From Candidatus Nomurabacteria bacterium UBA5155 (GTDB lineage Bacteria > Patescibacteriota > Minisyncoccia > Phycocordibacterales > UBA9973), in the NCBI GenBank assembly GCA_002413705.1, contig DHXN01000009.1, positions 10,259 to 46,222 of the forward strand: a stretch of DNA of 35,964 nt, given 5' to 3'. Below, piece by piece: positions 21,865 to 30,987 of the stretch (position 1 is the first letter of the stretch; every line of letters begins with the position of its first letter). Both the position numbers and the translations under genes were made by a program. A model generated the notes under the pieces. The model ran no database searches. It had not been told where the DNA came from and saw nothing but the letters and a program-made list of their open reading frames with translations.

Positions 21865-22737
21865 ATGCGCAGACTTCTTTCTATCATCTTAGTTTGCGCA
21901 GTGGTTTTTGTTGCATATCATAGTTTTGTTTCAGCACCGGCCGCATTTCCTTTGCCGTATCATCTCAGTGTTACCGCGGGAGAAACCTCGAGCAGTATTT
22001 CTCGACAGCTTGCCAATGACGGCGTGATTCGTTCTCGCAGAACATTTCAATTTTTTATGGTCATGCTCGGTAATGACACTCATATCAGTGAAGGAGAATA
22101 TTATTTCAGTCAGCCGCTTTCCGCTATGGCTATTACTTTGCGCATTTCAGGAAAGGAATTTGGTATTACCAAAACCAAAGTGACATTTCCGGAAGGATAC
22201 ACAAATGACGAAATGGCCTCTCGTTTGGTTGCAACATTTCCAATTTTTGACAGCGCAAGTTTTTTGACACTGGCCGAAACTTCTCAAGGAAAACTTTTTC
22301 CCGATACCTATAAATTTTTTCCGACACCAAATGCTGAAGAAGTTGTGAACACAATGCAACATAATTATGAGGCCAAGCTCGCGCCACTGCGCGCTGATAT
22401 TGCTGCAACGAGACACAGTGAAGCGGAGATTATTGTCATGGCATCATTGATTCAAAAAGAAGCAGCAGGGGCTCAAGATAGTCCAATCATTGCAGGAATA
22501 TTATGGAAGCGTATCAGTGACGGTATGGATTTACAGGTTGACGCCGCACCAAGTACGTACAGTCACAAAGGTTTACCAGCAACGCCGATCAACAATCCCG
22601 GTCTGGTGGCGATCCTTGCGGCGATTCATCCGGTAGTGTCCAACTATGTCTACTATTTACATGACAGCTCCGGCACCATACACTATGCATCTACCTATCA
22701 GCAGCATCAGCAAAATATTAAAAAGTATTTAAAATAA
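21865..22737 (+). CDS. mltG: Endolytic murein transglycosylase MltG
   Basis: 290-residue YceG/MltG-type enzyme that cuts nascent glycan strands and thereby sets their length. An N-terminal membrane anchor (about 3-22) and a LysM-like region (residues 35-95) precede the catalytic domain. The motif MASLIQKEAAG holds the catalytic Glu (E199), and LQVDAAPSTYSH...PINNPG forms the rest of the family signature. Start ATG 21865 follows the previous stop by one base. Its presence confirms peptidoglycan synthesis, in keeping with mreB, ftsZ and the lysozyme-like gene. Confidence 0.93.
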   Translation: MRRLLSIILVCAVVFVAYHSFVSAPAAFPLPYHLSVTAGETSSSISRQLANDGVIRSRRTFQFFMVMLGNDTHISEGEYYFSQPLSAMAITLRISGKEFGITKTKVTFPEGYTNDEMASRLVATFPIFDSASFLTLAETSQGKLFPDTYKFFPTPNAEEVVNTMQHNYEAKLAPLRADIAATRHSEAEIIVMASLIQKEAAGAQDSPIIAGILWKRISDGMDLQVDAAPSTYSHKGLPATPINNPGLVAILAAIHPVVSNYVYYLHDSSGTIHYASTYQQHQQNIKKYLK

Positions 22738-22738
22738 C

Positions 22739-23281
22739 ATGATCATCCAACAACCTCTAGCATTTATCGATGTCGAAACAACAGGACTCAATGACGATGT
22801 GGCGGAAATTATCGAACTCGGTGTTGTTATCGCGAAGTTGAAAGACGGCGAGCTTGTGGTGACCGATCAGCTCGATCTGAAAATTCATCCTAAACATCTT
22901 GAAACTGCCGAGCCTGCGGCACTTCGTATCAATGGCTACAATGAAGCCGACTGGATGTTCGCGGTCACACTTGAAGATGCGATGAAAAGTTTTGCTGAAA
23001 AAACTGACGGAGCAATATTTGTCGCCCATAATGTCACGTTTGATTACGGATTCATCGATCAGGCATTCAAGAAAACCGGCATTGAAAACAAGATGCACTA
23101 TCACAAGATCGACACGATTGCCTTGGCATTCGGTGTACTCATAAACAATGACGACATGAATAAATTTTCATTGAAAGCGTTGACCGAGTACTATGGCATC
23201 GAAAACAAAAAAGCCCACTCAGCATTTGCCGATGCGTATGCCACATATGAACTGTTTAAAAAACTTCTGAATTTGAAATAG
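22739..23281 (+). CDS. DnaQ-like 3'-5' exonuclease (DEDDh)
   Basis: 180 residues. Exo I FIDVETTG (D11, E13), Exo II FVAHNVTFDYGF, and Exo III HSAFADAYAT with the His and Asp of the DEDDh type. Its length matches the polymerase III epsilon exonuclease domain without the polymerase-binding tail, so it may be the proofreading epsilon subunit or a stand-alone RNase T/exonuclease. It follows mltG with 1 nt between stop and ATG, and no ribosome site. Confidence 0.9.
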   Translation: MIIQQPLAFIDVETTGLNDDVAEIIELGVVIAKLKDGELVVTDQLDLKIHPKHLETAEPAALRINGYNEADWMFAVTLEDAMKSFAEKTDGAIFVAHNVTFDYGFIDQAFKKTGIENKMHYHKIDTIALAFGVLINNDDMNKFSLKALTEYYGIENKKAHSAFADAYATYELFKKLLNLK

Positions 23282-23285
23282 GATG

Positions 23286-23294
23286 TGCTAGTAT
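23286..23294 (+). promoter_or_regulatory. Extended -10 promoter of mnmA, leaderless GTG
   Basis: TGC then TAGTAT (23289-23294), exactly 6 nt before the GTG start at 23301. Confidence 0.5.
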
Positions 23295-23300
23295 CACTTT

Positions 23301-24359
23301 GTGAACAATGTTAAGACAAAAATATTCGTAGGAATTTCAGGCGGTGTGGACAGTTCTGTTTCGGCGTATCTGTTGAAACAGCAAGGCTATGACGTGCAGG
23401 GAATATTTGTAAAAACATGGGCACCGGACTGGGTGCCTTGTACATGGGTGGATGAAAAGCGTGATGCAATGCGTATTTGTGCCGCATTGGATATTCCTTT
23501 TCATTTTCTCGATGCAACAGAAGAATACAAGCAGGGTGTGGCTGACTATATGATCAGCGAATACAGAGCAGGACGAACTCCGAATCCTGATGTGCTGTGC
23601 AATAAAATTATCAAGTTCGGCGCGATGTGGAACTATGCCAAGGAACACGGTGCAGAAGGTATTGCAACAGGACACTACGCGCAAAGTATTGATGGTGTTT
23701 TAAAAAAAGGAATTGATGTTACAAAAGATCAATCATACTTTTTATGGATGGTGTCGAAAGAACTTATACCGAATATATTGTTTCCTATCGGTCATTTGCA
23801 AAAAAGTGAAGTCAGAAAAATTGCCGAAGAGGTAGGTTTGTTTACTGCAACAAAAAAAGACAGTCAGGGAATTTGTTTTCTTGGAGAAGTTGATATGAAA
23901 GATTTCTTGCGTCACTATATTGATGAAAAGCCGGGTGTGGTAGTAAATGAAGAGGGGACAATTGTTGGTGAACATGATGGTGTTTGGTTTTATACGCTCG
24001 GCGAACGTCACGGTTTTCGCATCACTGAACACGATACTAATCGCAGTCCATATTATATTGTCGCCAAGGATATTGAAAAAAATACACTGACCGTTGCGCG
24101 TTCAATAAAAAATACTGAAACAATAAAAGGCACGGTCACTTTGAAACTTCGCGATGCCAATTGGTTCATCGAACCTCAAACTGATATTTTATATACGGCA
24201 CAGATTCGTTATCATGGAGAACTGCTGCCGATGACATACATCGACACAGATACCGTCGCACTGACGTGCAATGAAGCAATTCCATTAGGGCAGTCAGTCG
24301 TTATGTATGGAGGTGAAAAAGTCCTCGGCGGCGGAGTTATTGATTATATAAAACCATAG
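23301..24359 (+). CDS. mnmA: tRNA 2-thiouridylase MnmA
   Basis: 352 residues. It thiolates U34 of tRNAs for Lys, Glu and Gln, with ATP activating the base. PP-loop SGGVDSSV (13-20), first catalytic Cys in NPDVLCNKIIKFG (about 96-108), GHYAQ (about 124-128), DQSYFLWMV and the second catalytic Cys in SQGICFLGEVDMKDFL (about 193-208). The start is GTG at 23301: no in-frame ATG precedes the PP-loop, and the only nearby ATG is out of frame. The -10 spacing supports GTG. Confidence 0.96.
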   Translation: MNNVKTKIFVGISGGVDSSVSAYLLKQQGYDVQGIFVKTWAPDWVPCTWVDEKRDAMRICAALDIPFHFLDATEEYKQGVADYMISEYRAGRTPNPDVLCNKIIKFGAMWNYAKEHGAEGIATGHYAQSIDGVLKKGIDVTKDQSYFLWMVSKELIPNILFPIGHLQKSEVRKIAEEVGLFTATKKDSQGICFLGEVDMKDFLRHYIDEKPGVVVNEEGTIVGEHDGVWFYTLGERHGFRITEHDTNRSPYYIVAKDIEKNTLTVARSIKNTETIKGTVTLKLRDANWFIEPQTDILYTAQIRYHGELLPMTYIDTDTVALTCNEAIPLGQSVVMYGGEKVLGGGVIDYIKP

Positions 24360-24365
24360 TATACT
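24360..24365 (+). promoter_or_regulatory. -10 element of mgtC
   Basis: TATACT, starting right at the mnmA stop and 8 nt before ATG 24374. Confidence 0.4.
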
Positions 24366-24373
24366 ACTGCCAT

Positions 24374-24862
24374 ATGACACCAATTTTGACCAATGTTTTG
24401 TACAATCTTATTTATGTAAAATTATTCATGGCCATGTTCCTCGGCATGATTCTCGGTGTTGAGCGCTTTGTGGCACACAAGACTGCCGGTATGCGTACCT
24501 ACACACTCGTGTCTCTCGGGGCGGCAATGTTTGTGATTATTTCTCAACTGGTGACCGCCCAATATGGTCTTCCCGGATACGACTTTCACCTGGTCGCAGC
24601 AATTGTTTCTGCGGCCGGCTTTCTCGGTGTCGGTTCAATCATTCGCAGTGATATGAAAGTCATCGGCATCACCACCGCTACTGGTCTGTGGGTTGCGACC
24701 GGTATCGGTATGGCCTGCGGTTTTGGTTTCTATAAACTTGCGGCAATTGTCACTATGTTGGCGCTGTTTGCCTTCATCGTATTGTGGTTTCTCGAAAGAC
24801 AAATCAACAAGCTTGGCATTATGAAGGAACATCACAATGTACCGCTTGAACCGGAGATATAA
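24374..24862 (+). CDS. MgtC/SapB family membrane protein
   Basis: 162 residues with four to five membrane helices. The MgtC signature is seen in FLGMILGVERFVAHKTAGMRTYTLVSLGAA (about 21-50), FLGVGSIIR, and TTATGLWVATGIGMACGFGFY (about 104-124). It lacks the cytosolic C-terminal domain of Salmonella MgtC, so it is the short SapB-like type. Family members are linked to magnesium limitation and membrane energetics; the exact role here is open. Coupled to the following peptidase by TAAtATG. Confidence 0.9.
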   Translation: MTPILTNVLYNLIYVKLFMAMFLGMILGVERFVAHKTAGMRTYTLVSLGAAMFVIISQLVTAQYGLPGYDFHLVAAIVSAAGFLGVGSIIRSDMKVIGITTATGLWVATGIGMACGFGFYKLAAIVTMLALFAFIVLWFLERQINKLGIMKEHHNVPLEPEI

Positions 24863-24863
24863 T

Positions 24864-26675
24864 ATGAAGAATGCTACAGAACTCTTAGGCTATTTAAATA
24901 CTACATACGCAGATCTTCATACTACATACGAAGATCTTTTCTGGGTCAGCTACATGGGCGACCATAGTGTTAACGAGAAGAAAAATGAAGCACTGAAGGT
25001 TCGTGATGTTTTTAGAACAAACGAGATTCTCAAAAAGACTGTTGAAGGTTTTATGGCAAAAAGTACAGGGGCAACAAAAGAGCGCCTGCAGCATTGGCAT
25101 CATTTCTTTTCCTTATACCAGATTCCTGAGCATGCAAAAATCATTAAGCAAAAAATTGATGCACTGGAAACGAAAATTGAATCAACTCGCACAACTCGCA
25201 AGGAAGGGTATGTTGATCCAAAAACTAAAAAATTTGTAAAATCTTCCATTAACGCAATACGAAGCATGATGGCGACGAATGACAACGAATCGATGCGTAA
25301 GGCAGGATTTGAAGCTGTAATGCAACTCGGCACTGAAGGTGTTCGAAGCTATATCGAATTAGTCGGCTTGCGCAATGAATTTGCGCGCGCGTTAGGGTTT
25401 GAAGATTTCTATGCTTATAAATTGATGGTTGAAGAGGGAATGGCTAAAAAAGAACTGTTTACCTTGTTTGATACTATTTATGAAAAGACCAAGTATGGGT
25501 TTGAAAATATCAGAACATTGGAAAAAACAATGCCAGGTTTGCGCAAGCCATGGAATTACTCTTATATGCTTGCCGGATCGTTCATAAAAGAAGAGGATCA
25601 GTATTTTCCATTCGAAGAAACACTTGATCGATGGGGAAGATCTTTTGCAGCACTTGGTATTTCATATGGAGGATCGTCTCTAGTTTTTGATCTTCTTGAC
25701 AGAGAAGGTAAGTACAATAACGGCTTCTGCCACTGGCCTGAGCTTATTCAATATAGGGGCAAAAAAAGAATTCCGGGTAGGTCACAGCTAACCTGCAACG
25801 TAGTACTTGGTGTACCGGGTCAGTCATACCAGGGATTGCACACGCTTTTTCATGAAGGTGGACACGCAGCGCACATGCTTAATTCTGAAATGAAAGATGT
25901 TTGTGTAAACCATGAGTATGCACCAATGTCGACAGCATGGGCAGAAACCCAAAGCATGTTTTTGGATACCATAGGCTCAAGTATTGAGTGGATGACGAGA
26001 TATGCCAAAAATACAAAAGGAGAACTGTACCCGTTTGATTTGTATGAACGAAGACTGCGCGCTGTATTTGCACAGGCACCATTGGGATTGATGGGAATCA
26101 TGAGGGTTTGTGAATTTGAAAAACAAATTTATGAATCAAAAAAACTTACAGAAGAAAGGGTTATCAGTATTGCAAAAAAGATATCAAAAAAATATCTAGA
26201 CTTTAGCGTCGATACGATGAGCGTGTTGGAGATACCTCATATTTATTCATGGGAAAGTGCCTGCTCTTATCATGCATATGGCTTGGCGCAGCTTGGTCTA
26301 TTGCAGTGGCGAGAATATTTCTTCGACAAGTATGGCTATATTGTAGACAACCAAAATATCGGCAAAGAAATGAAAAAAGTATGGAAATACGGAGGATCAA
26401 AAACATTTCCTGAATTTATAAAACTTGCAACAGGAAAAAAGCTTTCTGCAATGCCATATATCAAAAATGTTACAAAGTCTATCTCTGCAAAACTAAAAAT
26501 TGCAAAAGATCGTATTGATACACTTTCAACAAAGTCGATGTATAAAAAAGAAATAGATCTCGATGTTCACATTTCTCTTGTACATGGTAAAGAAATAATT
26601 GCTACAAATAAAAAATCTTTTGAGGATATGTCGAAAAAATACGCGACCTGGCTACAGACTCGAAAAAAAGCATAA
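24864..26675 (+). CDS. M3-family metallopeptidase (oligoendopeptidase-like)
   Basis: 603 residues, the usual size. The zinc motif HEGGH is at H330-H334 in TLFHEGGHAAHM, with a downstream EYAPMSTAWAETQSMFLD giving the third Glu ligand. It has no signal peptide, so it is a cytosolic oligopeptidase. The N-terminus carries a short tandem repeat TTYADLH/TTYEDLF, from an 18-nt direct repeat at 24900-24917 and 24921-24938. PepF/oligopeptidase F is the nearest type, but the precise subfamily is not certain. Start at ATG 24864, one base after the mgtC stop. Confidence 0.92.
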   Translation: MKNATELLGYLNTTYADLHTTYEDLFWVSYMGDHSVNEKKNEALKVRDVFRTNEILKKTVEGFMAKSTGATKERLQHWHHFFSLYQIPEHAKIIKQKIDALETKIESTRTTRKEGYVDPKTKKFVKSSINAIRSMMATNDNESMRKAGFEAVMQLGTEGVRSYIELVGLRNEFARALGFEDFYAYKLMVEEGMAKKELFTLFDTIYEKTKYGFENIRTLEKTMPGLRKPWNYSYMLAGSFIKEEDQYFPFEETLDRWGRSFAALGISYGGSSLVFDLLDREGKYNNGFCHWPELIQYRGKKRIPGRSQLTCNVVLGVPGQSYQGLHTLFHEGGHAAHMLNSEMKDVCVNHEYAPMSTAWAETQSMFLDTIGSSIEWMTRYAKNTKGELYPFDLYERRLRAVFAQAPLGLMGIMRVCEFEKQIYESKKLTEERVISIAKKISKKYLDFSVDTMSVLEIPHIYSWESACSYHAYGLAQLGLLQWREYFFDKYGYIVDNQNIGKEMKKVWKYGGSKTFPEFIKLATGKKLSAMPYIKNVTKSISAKLKIAKDRIDTLSTKSMYKKEIDLDVHISLVHGKEIIATNKKSFEDMSKKYATWLQTRKKA

Positions 26676-26696
26676 TTTTTAATTTCCACTATTTTT

Positions 26697-26705
26697 TGCT
26701 AAAGT
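26697..26705 (+). promoter_or_regulatory. Extended -10 promoter of alaS
   Basis: TGC then TAAAGT (26700-26705), 6 nt before ATG 26712. Confidence 0.5.
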
Positions 26706-26711
26706 ACTCCC

Positions 26712-28520
26712 ATGACCTCCTCAGAAATTCGCCATCGATTTTTAGATTTTTTTGCCAAGCGCGGACATGCAGTGTTACCCAGTGCTTCATTGGTGCCAAA
26801 GAATGACCCTTCTGTACTTTTCAATACTGCCGGTATGCAGCCGCTTGTTCCGTATCTGATGGGACGACCGCATCCGCTGGGCAATCGTCTTGTGAATGTT
26901 CAAAAGTGTGTGCGGACACAGGATATTGAAGAGGTGGGAGACAATACTCACGATACGTTTTTTGAAATGCTCGGCAACTGGTCACTTGGTGATTATTTTA
27001 AAGAAGATGCAATTAAGTGGAGTTATGAATTTCTAACATCGAAAGAAGAAGGACTTGGACTTGATGCTCGAAGATTATATGTAACTGTTTTTGAAGGAGA
27101 TGAAAATGCTCCTCGTGATGAAGAGTCATACGGTATTTGGAAAAGTCTTTTTGAAAAAGACAGTATCGAAGGCGAACGTATTTATTTTATGGGAGCAAAA
27201 TCGAATTGGTGGAGCGTTGGTGATAATGGTCCATGTGGTCCAGATACAGAAATGTTTTATGATCTGACAGGAAAATATACTGAAGGACTTACTAAGGATG
27301 AATATTTTGATCATGAAGACAAGCAGGAACTTGTTGAAATTTGGAACGACGTGTTTATGGAATATGAAAAAGAAAATGGCGTTGTAATAGGCAAGTTGGT
27401 AAATAAAAATGTTGATACTGGTTCAGGTCTTGAGCGCATTGTTATGGCGGTCCAAGGAAAGAATAATATTTTTGAAACAGATTTGTTTGCTCAAGCTATG
27501 GATGCAATCAAAAATATTGCAAAAGAAAAATACAATGAACAATCTGCGCGTGTTATTGCAGATCATATTCGCACAGCGGCACTGATGATTGCTGACGGTG
27601 TTACTCCTAGCAACAAAGACCAAGGATATATCTTGCGACGTCTTATTCGTCGAGCAACTGTGCGTGCACGAGAGATGGGTTTCTTTGAAGCAAAGGATGA
27701 ACTCAATAAGAATGATATCTTTTTGGACATACTTAATAGCTATTTTGATCTTTATAATAATGGAACCGATTATTTTGTAGCTCGTACTCAACCGACATCA
27801 GCTCCAGAAGCAAAAATTATTATAGAAATATCTACTGAAGTTGGTAAGTTTAGAAAAACACTCGAACAAGGCTTGAGAGAATTTGACAAAGGACTTGATG
27901 CATTTACACTCTTCACCACATATGGTTTTCCAATTGAAGTAACAGAAGAATTAGCATTGAAAAATGGTTTAAGTGTTGACCGAGAAATGTTTGATGAAAA
28001 AATGAAAGCTCATCAAGACGCATCTCGTGCCGGAGCGGCTGCCAAATTCAAAGGCGGGTTGGCTGACACTGGCGAAAAAACAATGCAGCTTCACACTGCA
28101 CACCACCTGTTGCTTGCGGCATTGCAAAAAGTATTGGGTTCAGAAGTACACCAGCGGGGAAGTAATATCACCGAAGAACGATTGCGAATCGACTTCAGTT
28201 TTGATCGTAAGATGACCGATGAAGAAAAAACGGCAGTGGAACAGCAAGTTAACGAATGGATACAAACTGATCATAAAGTGTGTCGTCGCGAAATGCTCCG
28301 TGCTGAAGCCGAACAACTTGGTGCAGAAATGGAATTTGGTACAAAGTATCCAGATGTCGTCAGCGTTTACGTAATCGAAGACGAAAAGGGTAATACCATT
28401 TCAAAAGAATTTTGTGGCGGTCCTCATGTCGAGCAAACTGCCGGTCTCGGAACATTTAACATTCAAAAAGAAGAAGCCGTCGCTGCAGGTATTCGCAGAA
28501 TAAAAGCGACACTTTCATAA
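26712..28520 (+). CDS. alaS: Alanyl-tRNA synthetase, short form
   Basis: 602 residues where bacterial AlaRS has about 870. The class II aminoacylation domain is complete: SLVPKNDPSVLFNTAGMQPLVP, NVQKCVRTQDIEEVGDNTHDTFFEMLGNWSLGDYF, and VDTGSGLERIVMAVQ. The editing site is present with H461, H465 (HTAHH) and C568, H572 (CGGPH). Two parts are missing: the beta-barrel of the editing region (usually with FYAESGGQVGD; the text jumps from FKGGLADTGEK to the HTAHH helix), and the whole C-terminal C-Ala oligomerisation domain. It should charge tRNA-Ala and may still edit. Both losses keep the frame, so this is a reduced enzyme, not a broken gene. Confidence 0.95.
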   Translation: MTSSEIRHRFLDFFAKRGHAVLPSASLVPKNDPSVLFNTAGMQPLVPYLMGRPHPLGNRLVNVQKCVRTQDIEEVGDNTHDTFFEMLGNWSLGDYFKEDAIKWSYEFLTSKEEGLGLDARRLYVTVFEGDENAPRDEESYGIWKSLFEKDSIEGERIYFMGAKSNWWSVGDNGPCGPDTEMFYDLTGKYTEGLTKDEYFDHEDKQELVEIWNDVFMEYEKENGVVIGKLVNKNVDTGSGLERIVMAVQGKNNIFETDLFAQAMDAIKNIAKEKYNEQSARVIADHIRTAALMIADGVTPSNKDQGYILRRLIRRATVRAREMGFFEAKDELNKNDIFLDILNSYFDLYNNGTDYFVARTQPTSAPEAKIIIEISTEVGKFRKTLEQGLREFDKGLDAFTLFTTYGFPIEVTEELALKNGLSVDREMFDEKMKAHQDASRAGAAAKFKGGLADTGEKTMQLHTAHHLLLAALQKVLGSEVHQRGSNITEERLRIDFSFDRKMTDEEKTAVEQQVNEWIQTDHKVCRREMLRAEAEQLGAEMEFGTKYPDVVSVYVIEDEKGNTISKEFCGGPHVEQTAGLGTFNIQKEEAVAAGIRRIKATLS

Positions 28521-28528
28521 TTTCGTTA

Positions 28529-28534
28529 TATACT
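28529..28534 (+). promoter_or_regulatory. -10 element, leaderless spacing
   Basis: TATACT, 6 nt before ATG 28541, just after the alaS stop. Confidence 0.45.
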
Positions 28535-28540
28535 ATTTAC

Positions 28541-29701
28541 ATGTCTTCCAAAACAAAGGCTGTGGCTGTCTTTGATATTAGTTCCAGTAGTGTCGGTGGT
28601 GCGCATGCGCTGGTAGAAAACAGTGGTGACAACACTGCTGTCACATTTTTGGTACAAGAACGTCGCGACAGTGGTCTTGAAGAGGAATTAAATATTGAGC
28701 GTTTTGTTGAAGATACTGCCAAAGCACTGGAGGTAGTGATCGATCATGTTCGCACTGCCGACCTGCATCATCCGGAATATATTCAAGTGGTGCTCAGTTC
28801 ACCATGGTACAACTCATACACACGCACCATCATGTACAACAAAACTACACTGTTCAGTTGCACCAAGCGGCTGGTGGATTCATTGATCGAAAAAGAGATT
28901 GCATTTTTATTGAAACAACCAACCGCTAGCGGCACAGCATTTGGCGAAGGATTCAGAGTTGTTGAGCAGCAATTGTTGCAAGTGCGACTCAATGGTTATG
29001 AAAGTGCTGACCCTTATGGCAAAAAAGTGCAATCACTGGAGCTGATATTGGTTGTTACTCTTGCTCCTGAAATTGTAGTAGAACGATTTACCAGTATCTT
29101 GCGTCGCAGCTACGGCGATCGTCCGATCAATGTCACCACTGGACCGCATGCGGCTTTTGTCGCGATTCGTGACAATGGCGGAGTACAACCGAATAGCATG
29201 ATCATCGATGTCGGCGAAGAAGTCACCGATGTGGCATTTGTAAAAGATGGCTTGATGCTTTCTCAACACTCATTTCCTGTCGGTACCTACGAACTCTATC
29301 ATGCATTGAGCGCACATACTGGCAGCAGTCTCGAAGCTCGAGCGCTTGTCGAAGGCTATCGATTGAAGAAACTTTCTCCGAGCAGTATGCGAACGGTGGA
29401 TAAATCATTGCAAAGTTTTTCTGAAACCTGGATGCAGTCATTGCAAGCTGTCATAGAAGCCGGACAAATTGGTTTTCATTTTCCTTCATACGTGTATATC
29501 TGCGCGGACAATCGTTTTGAAACAATATTCACCACCATCATCATGCAGGATGCATATCTGAAACACAGTACCGTATCCCAAAACATTCAAGCGATATTTT
29601 TAGATGCGTTGCAACTATCGGCAAGTGTAAAAAATACCAGCGGAGAACCTGTGGACACGGCACTTTTATTAGCAGCACTTTTTAGTGAACGCTTGGTATA
29701 A
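28541..29701 (+). CDS. FtsA/PilM-like actin-fold protein
   Basis: 386 residues. Two actin-type phosphate motifs are visible but weak: VAVFDISSSSVGGAHA (about 8-23) and MIIDVGEEVTDVAFVKDG (about 220-237). The first lacks the usual DxGT, so ATP binding is uncertain. The region between and the end, TSGEPVDTALLLAALF, resemble the PilM/FtsA superfamily. It is clearly not the cell's ftsA, which lies at 11706-12890 with its membrane tail. It is joined to the next gene, a membrane protein, by TAAtATG, the same arrangement as PilM with PilN in type IV pilus systems. Function is inferred from that parallel only. Confidence 0.6.
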   Translation: MSSKTKAVAVFDISSSSVGGAHALVENSGDNTAVTFLVQERRDSGLEEELNIERFVEDTAKALEVVIDHVRTADLHHPEYIQVVLSSPWYNSYTRTIMYNKTTLFSCTKRLVDSLIEKEIAFLLKQPTASGTAFGEGFRVVEQQLLQVRLNGYESADPYGKKVQSLELILVVTLAPEIVVERFTSILRRSYGDRPINVTTGPHAAFVAIRDNGGVQPNSMIIDVGEEVTDVAFVKDGLMLSQHSFPVGTYELYHALSAHTGSSLEARALVEGYRLKKLSPSSMRTVDKSLQSFSETWMQSLQAVIEAGQIGFHFPSYVYICADNRFETIFTTIIMQDAYLKHSTVSQNIQAIFLDALQLSASVKNTSGEPVDTALLLAALFSERLV

Positions 29702-29702
29702 T

Positions 29703-30971
29703 ATGGCAATGAAACTATACGATGTCATTCGTAAGGACCAAAAGGCAAAAGAAACCAAACAAGTAGTAATAGAAGAAGAACCTCTGTCGCCAATACGCGA
29801 GCGAATCTCACAAGAAGGCCGTGAAGGACCCCGTCGCTCAAATTGGCGAAATATCATACTATTTGCTGCGGCATTGTTATTTCTTAGTCTGTTGTTTGTG
29901 CTGGGAAGTGTTTTTGTTCATGCCAAGGTGACTGTCACTCAGCGCCAAATTCCATTTTCAATGCAAAACACTGATCTCGATGTGGCCAATGAAAAAACCG
30001 CGGATCCTGGTCGTCTTTCTTTTCAAACAATGGTCGTGACTGACAGTGTGACTCGCCAAGTCTTTGGTTCTGCCAGCACTACTAGTACCACTAAAGCCAC
30101 AGGACATGTGGTGATATTCAATCAATACAGCAAAAGCAATAAGACGATTAGAAGTGGTACGACACTGACTGCTGCAAACGGTCTCAAATACATCACTCAA
30201 AGTACCGTCACTGTGCCTGGCTATACTGGTACAGCAAAAACTGCCGGCAGTGCCAGTGTGACAGTTGTGGCGTACGGTGTAGGTCCAACATATAACTCAA
30301 CTGGCACAACGTTTACTATTGCCGGCTATGGTGGCACAGTTGCTAAATCATTTTTTGCTACATCAGGAGCAATCACTGGCGGACAAAATGGTGCGACACA
30401 TACGCTTTCTGATACTGATAAACAACAAGCGATAGCAACACTGCAGGCAGCGCTGACAGAAAAGCTTTCGCGCGAAACTCGCGCACAAATTCCGACCAAT
30501 CTCATTACATTTCCTGATCTGCAGTTCACTTCCATAAATACCAGCAGTTTAGTGTTGCAGGGCAACACTATAAATTTCCCGGTCACACTGCAAGGCACTA
30601 TGGTGTCGTATTTGATGCCAAGGGATTTGTTTGAGCAAGCCATTGCAAGCAAGGCAATTACCGACCATCTCTATCCAAATGTCAGTATTCCTGACCTCGG
30701 CGGCATTACCGTGACATCGGTATCGCCGCTGCCGACTGATCCAAACAATATTCCAAGTAGTATTACCATTGCTGTTTCAGGACAAGGAACAATCATTACC
30801 GAGGTGCCCCAGTCCACTGTTCAGCAAGCAGTATTAGGCATTGCTCGAGGCACATTTACCAGTGCCTTATCGGGCATTCCTGAGATAGATACCGCCCAAT
30901 ACAGTCTGTACCCGTTTTGGGCGCTGTATTTCCCTTACAAAGCAAGTCGTATTACCATAAAGATTCAGTAG
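29703..30971 (+). CDS. Single-pass membrane protein, baseplate-J-like region
   Basis: 422 residues. A charged cytosolic N-terminus of about 50 residues (YDVIRKDQKAKE..., with RRSNWR before the membrane) is followed by one helix (about 52-74) and a large external part. Segments such as ATGHVVIFNQYSKSNKTIRSGTTLTAANGLKYITQSTVTVPGY and TAGSASVTVVAYGVGPTYNS have the pattern of the baseplate J-like domain also seen in Patescibacterial membrane proteins. The external part is rich in Thr/Ser/Gly. It follows an actin-fold protein, so the pair might form an inner-membrane assembly platform. Start at ATG 29703; a second ATG (29709) is possible. Confidence 0.6.
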   Translation: MAMKLYDVIRKDQKAKETKQVVIEEEPLSPIRERISQEGREGPRRSNWRNIILFAAALLFLSLLFVLGSVFVHAKVTVTQRQIPFSMQNTDLDVANEKTADPGRLSFQTMVVTDSVTRQVFGSASTTSTTKATGHVVIFNQYSKSNKTIRSGTTLTAANGLKYITQSTVTVPGYTGTAKTAGSASVTVVAYGVGPTYNSTGTTFTIAGYGGTVAKSFFATSGAITGGQNGATHTLSDTDKQQAIATLQAALTEKLSRETRAQIPTNLITFPDLQFTSINTSSLVLQGNTINFPVTLQGTMVSYLMPRDLFEQAIASKAITDHLYPNVSIPDLGGITVTSVSPLPTDPNNIPSSITIAVSGQGTIITEVPQSTVQQAVLGIARGTFTSALSGIPEIDTAQYSLYPFWALYFPYKASRITIKIQ

Positions 30972-30987
30972 TAAAGTCAGTAGATGC

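Noticed and set aside
24900..24938. 18-nt direct repeat as a mobile or CRISPR-like element
   Set aside because: Only two copies, in frame inside the M3 peptidase gene, encoding a TTYxDL repeat; a local duplication.
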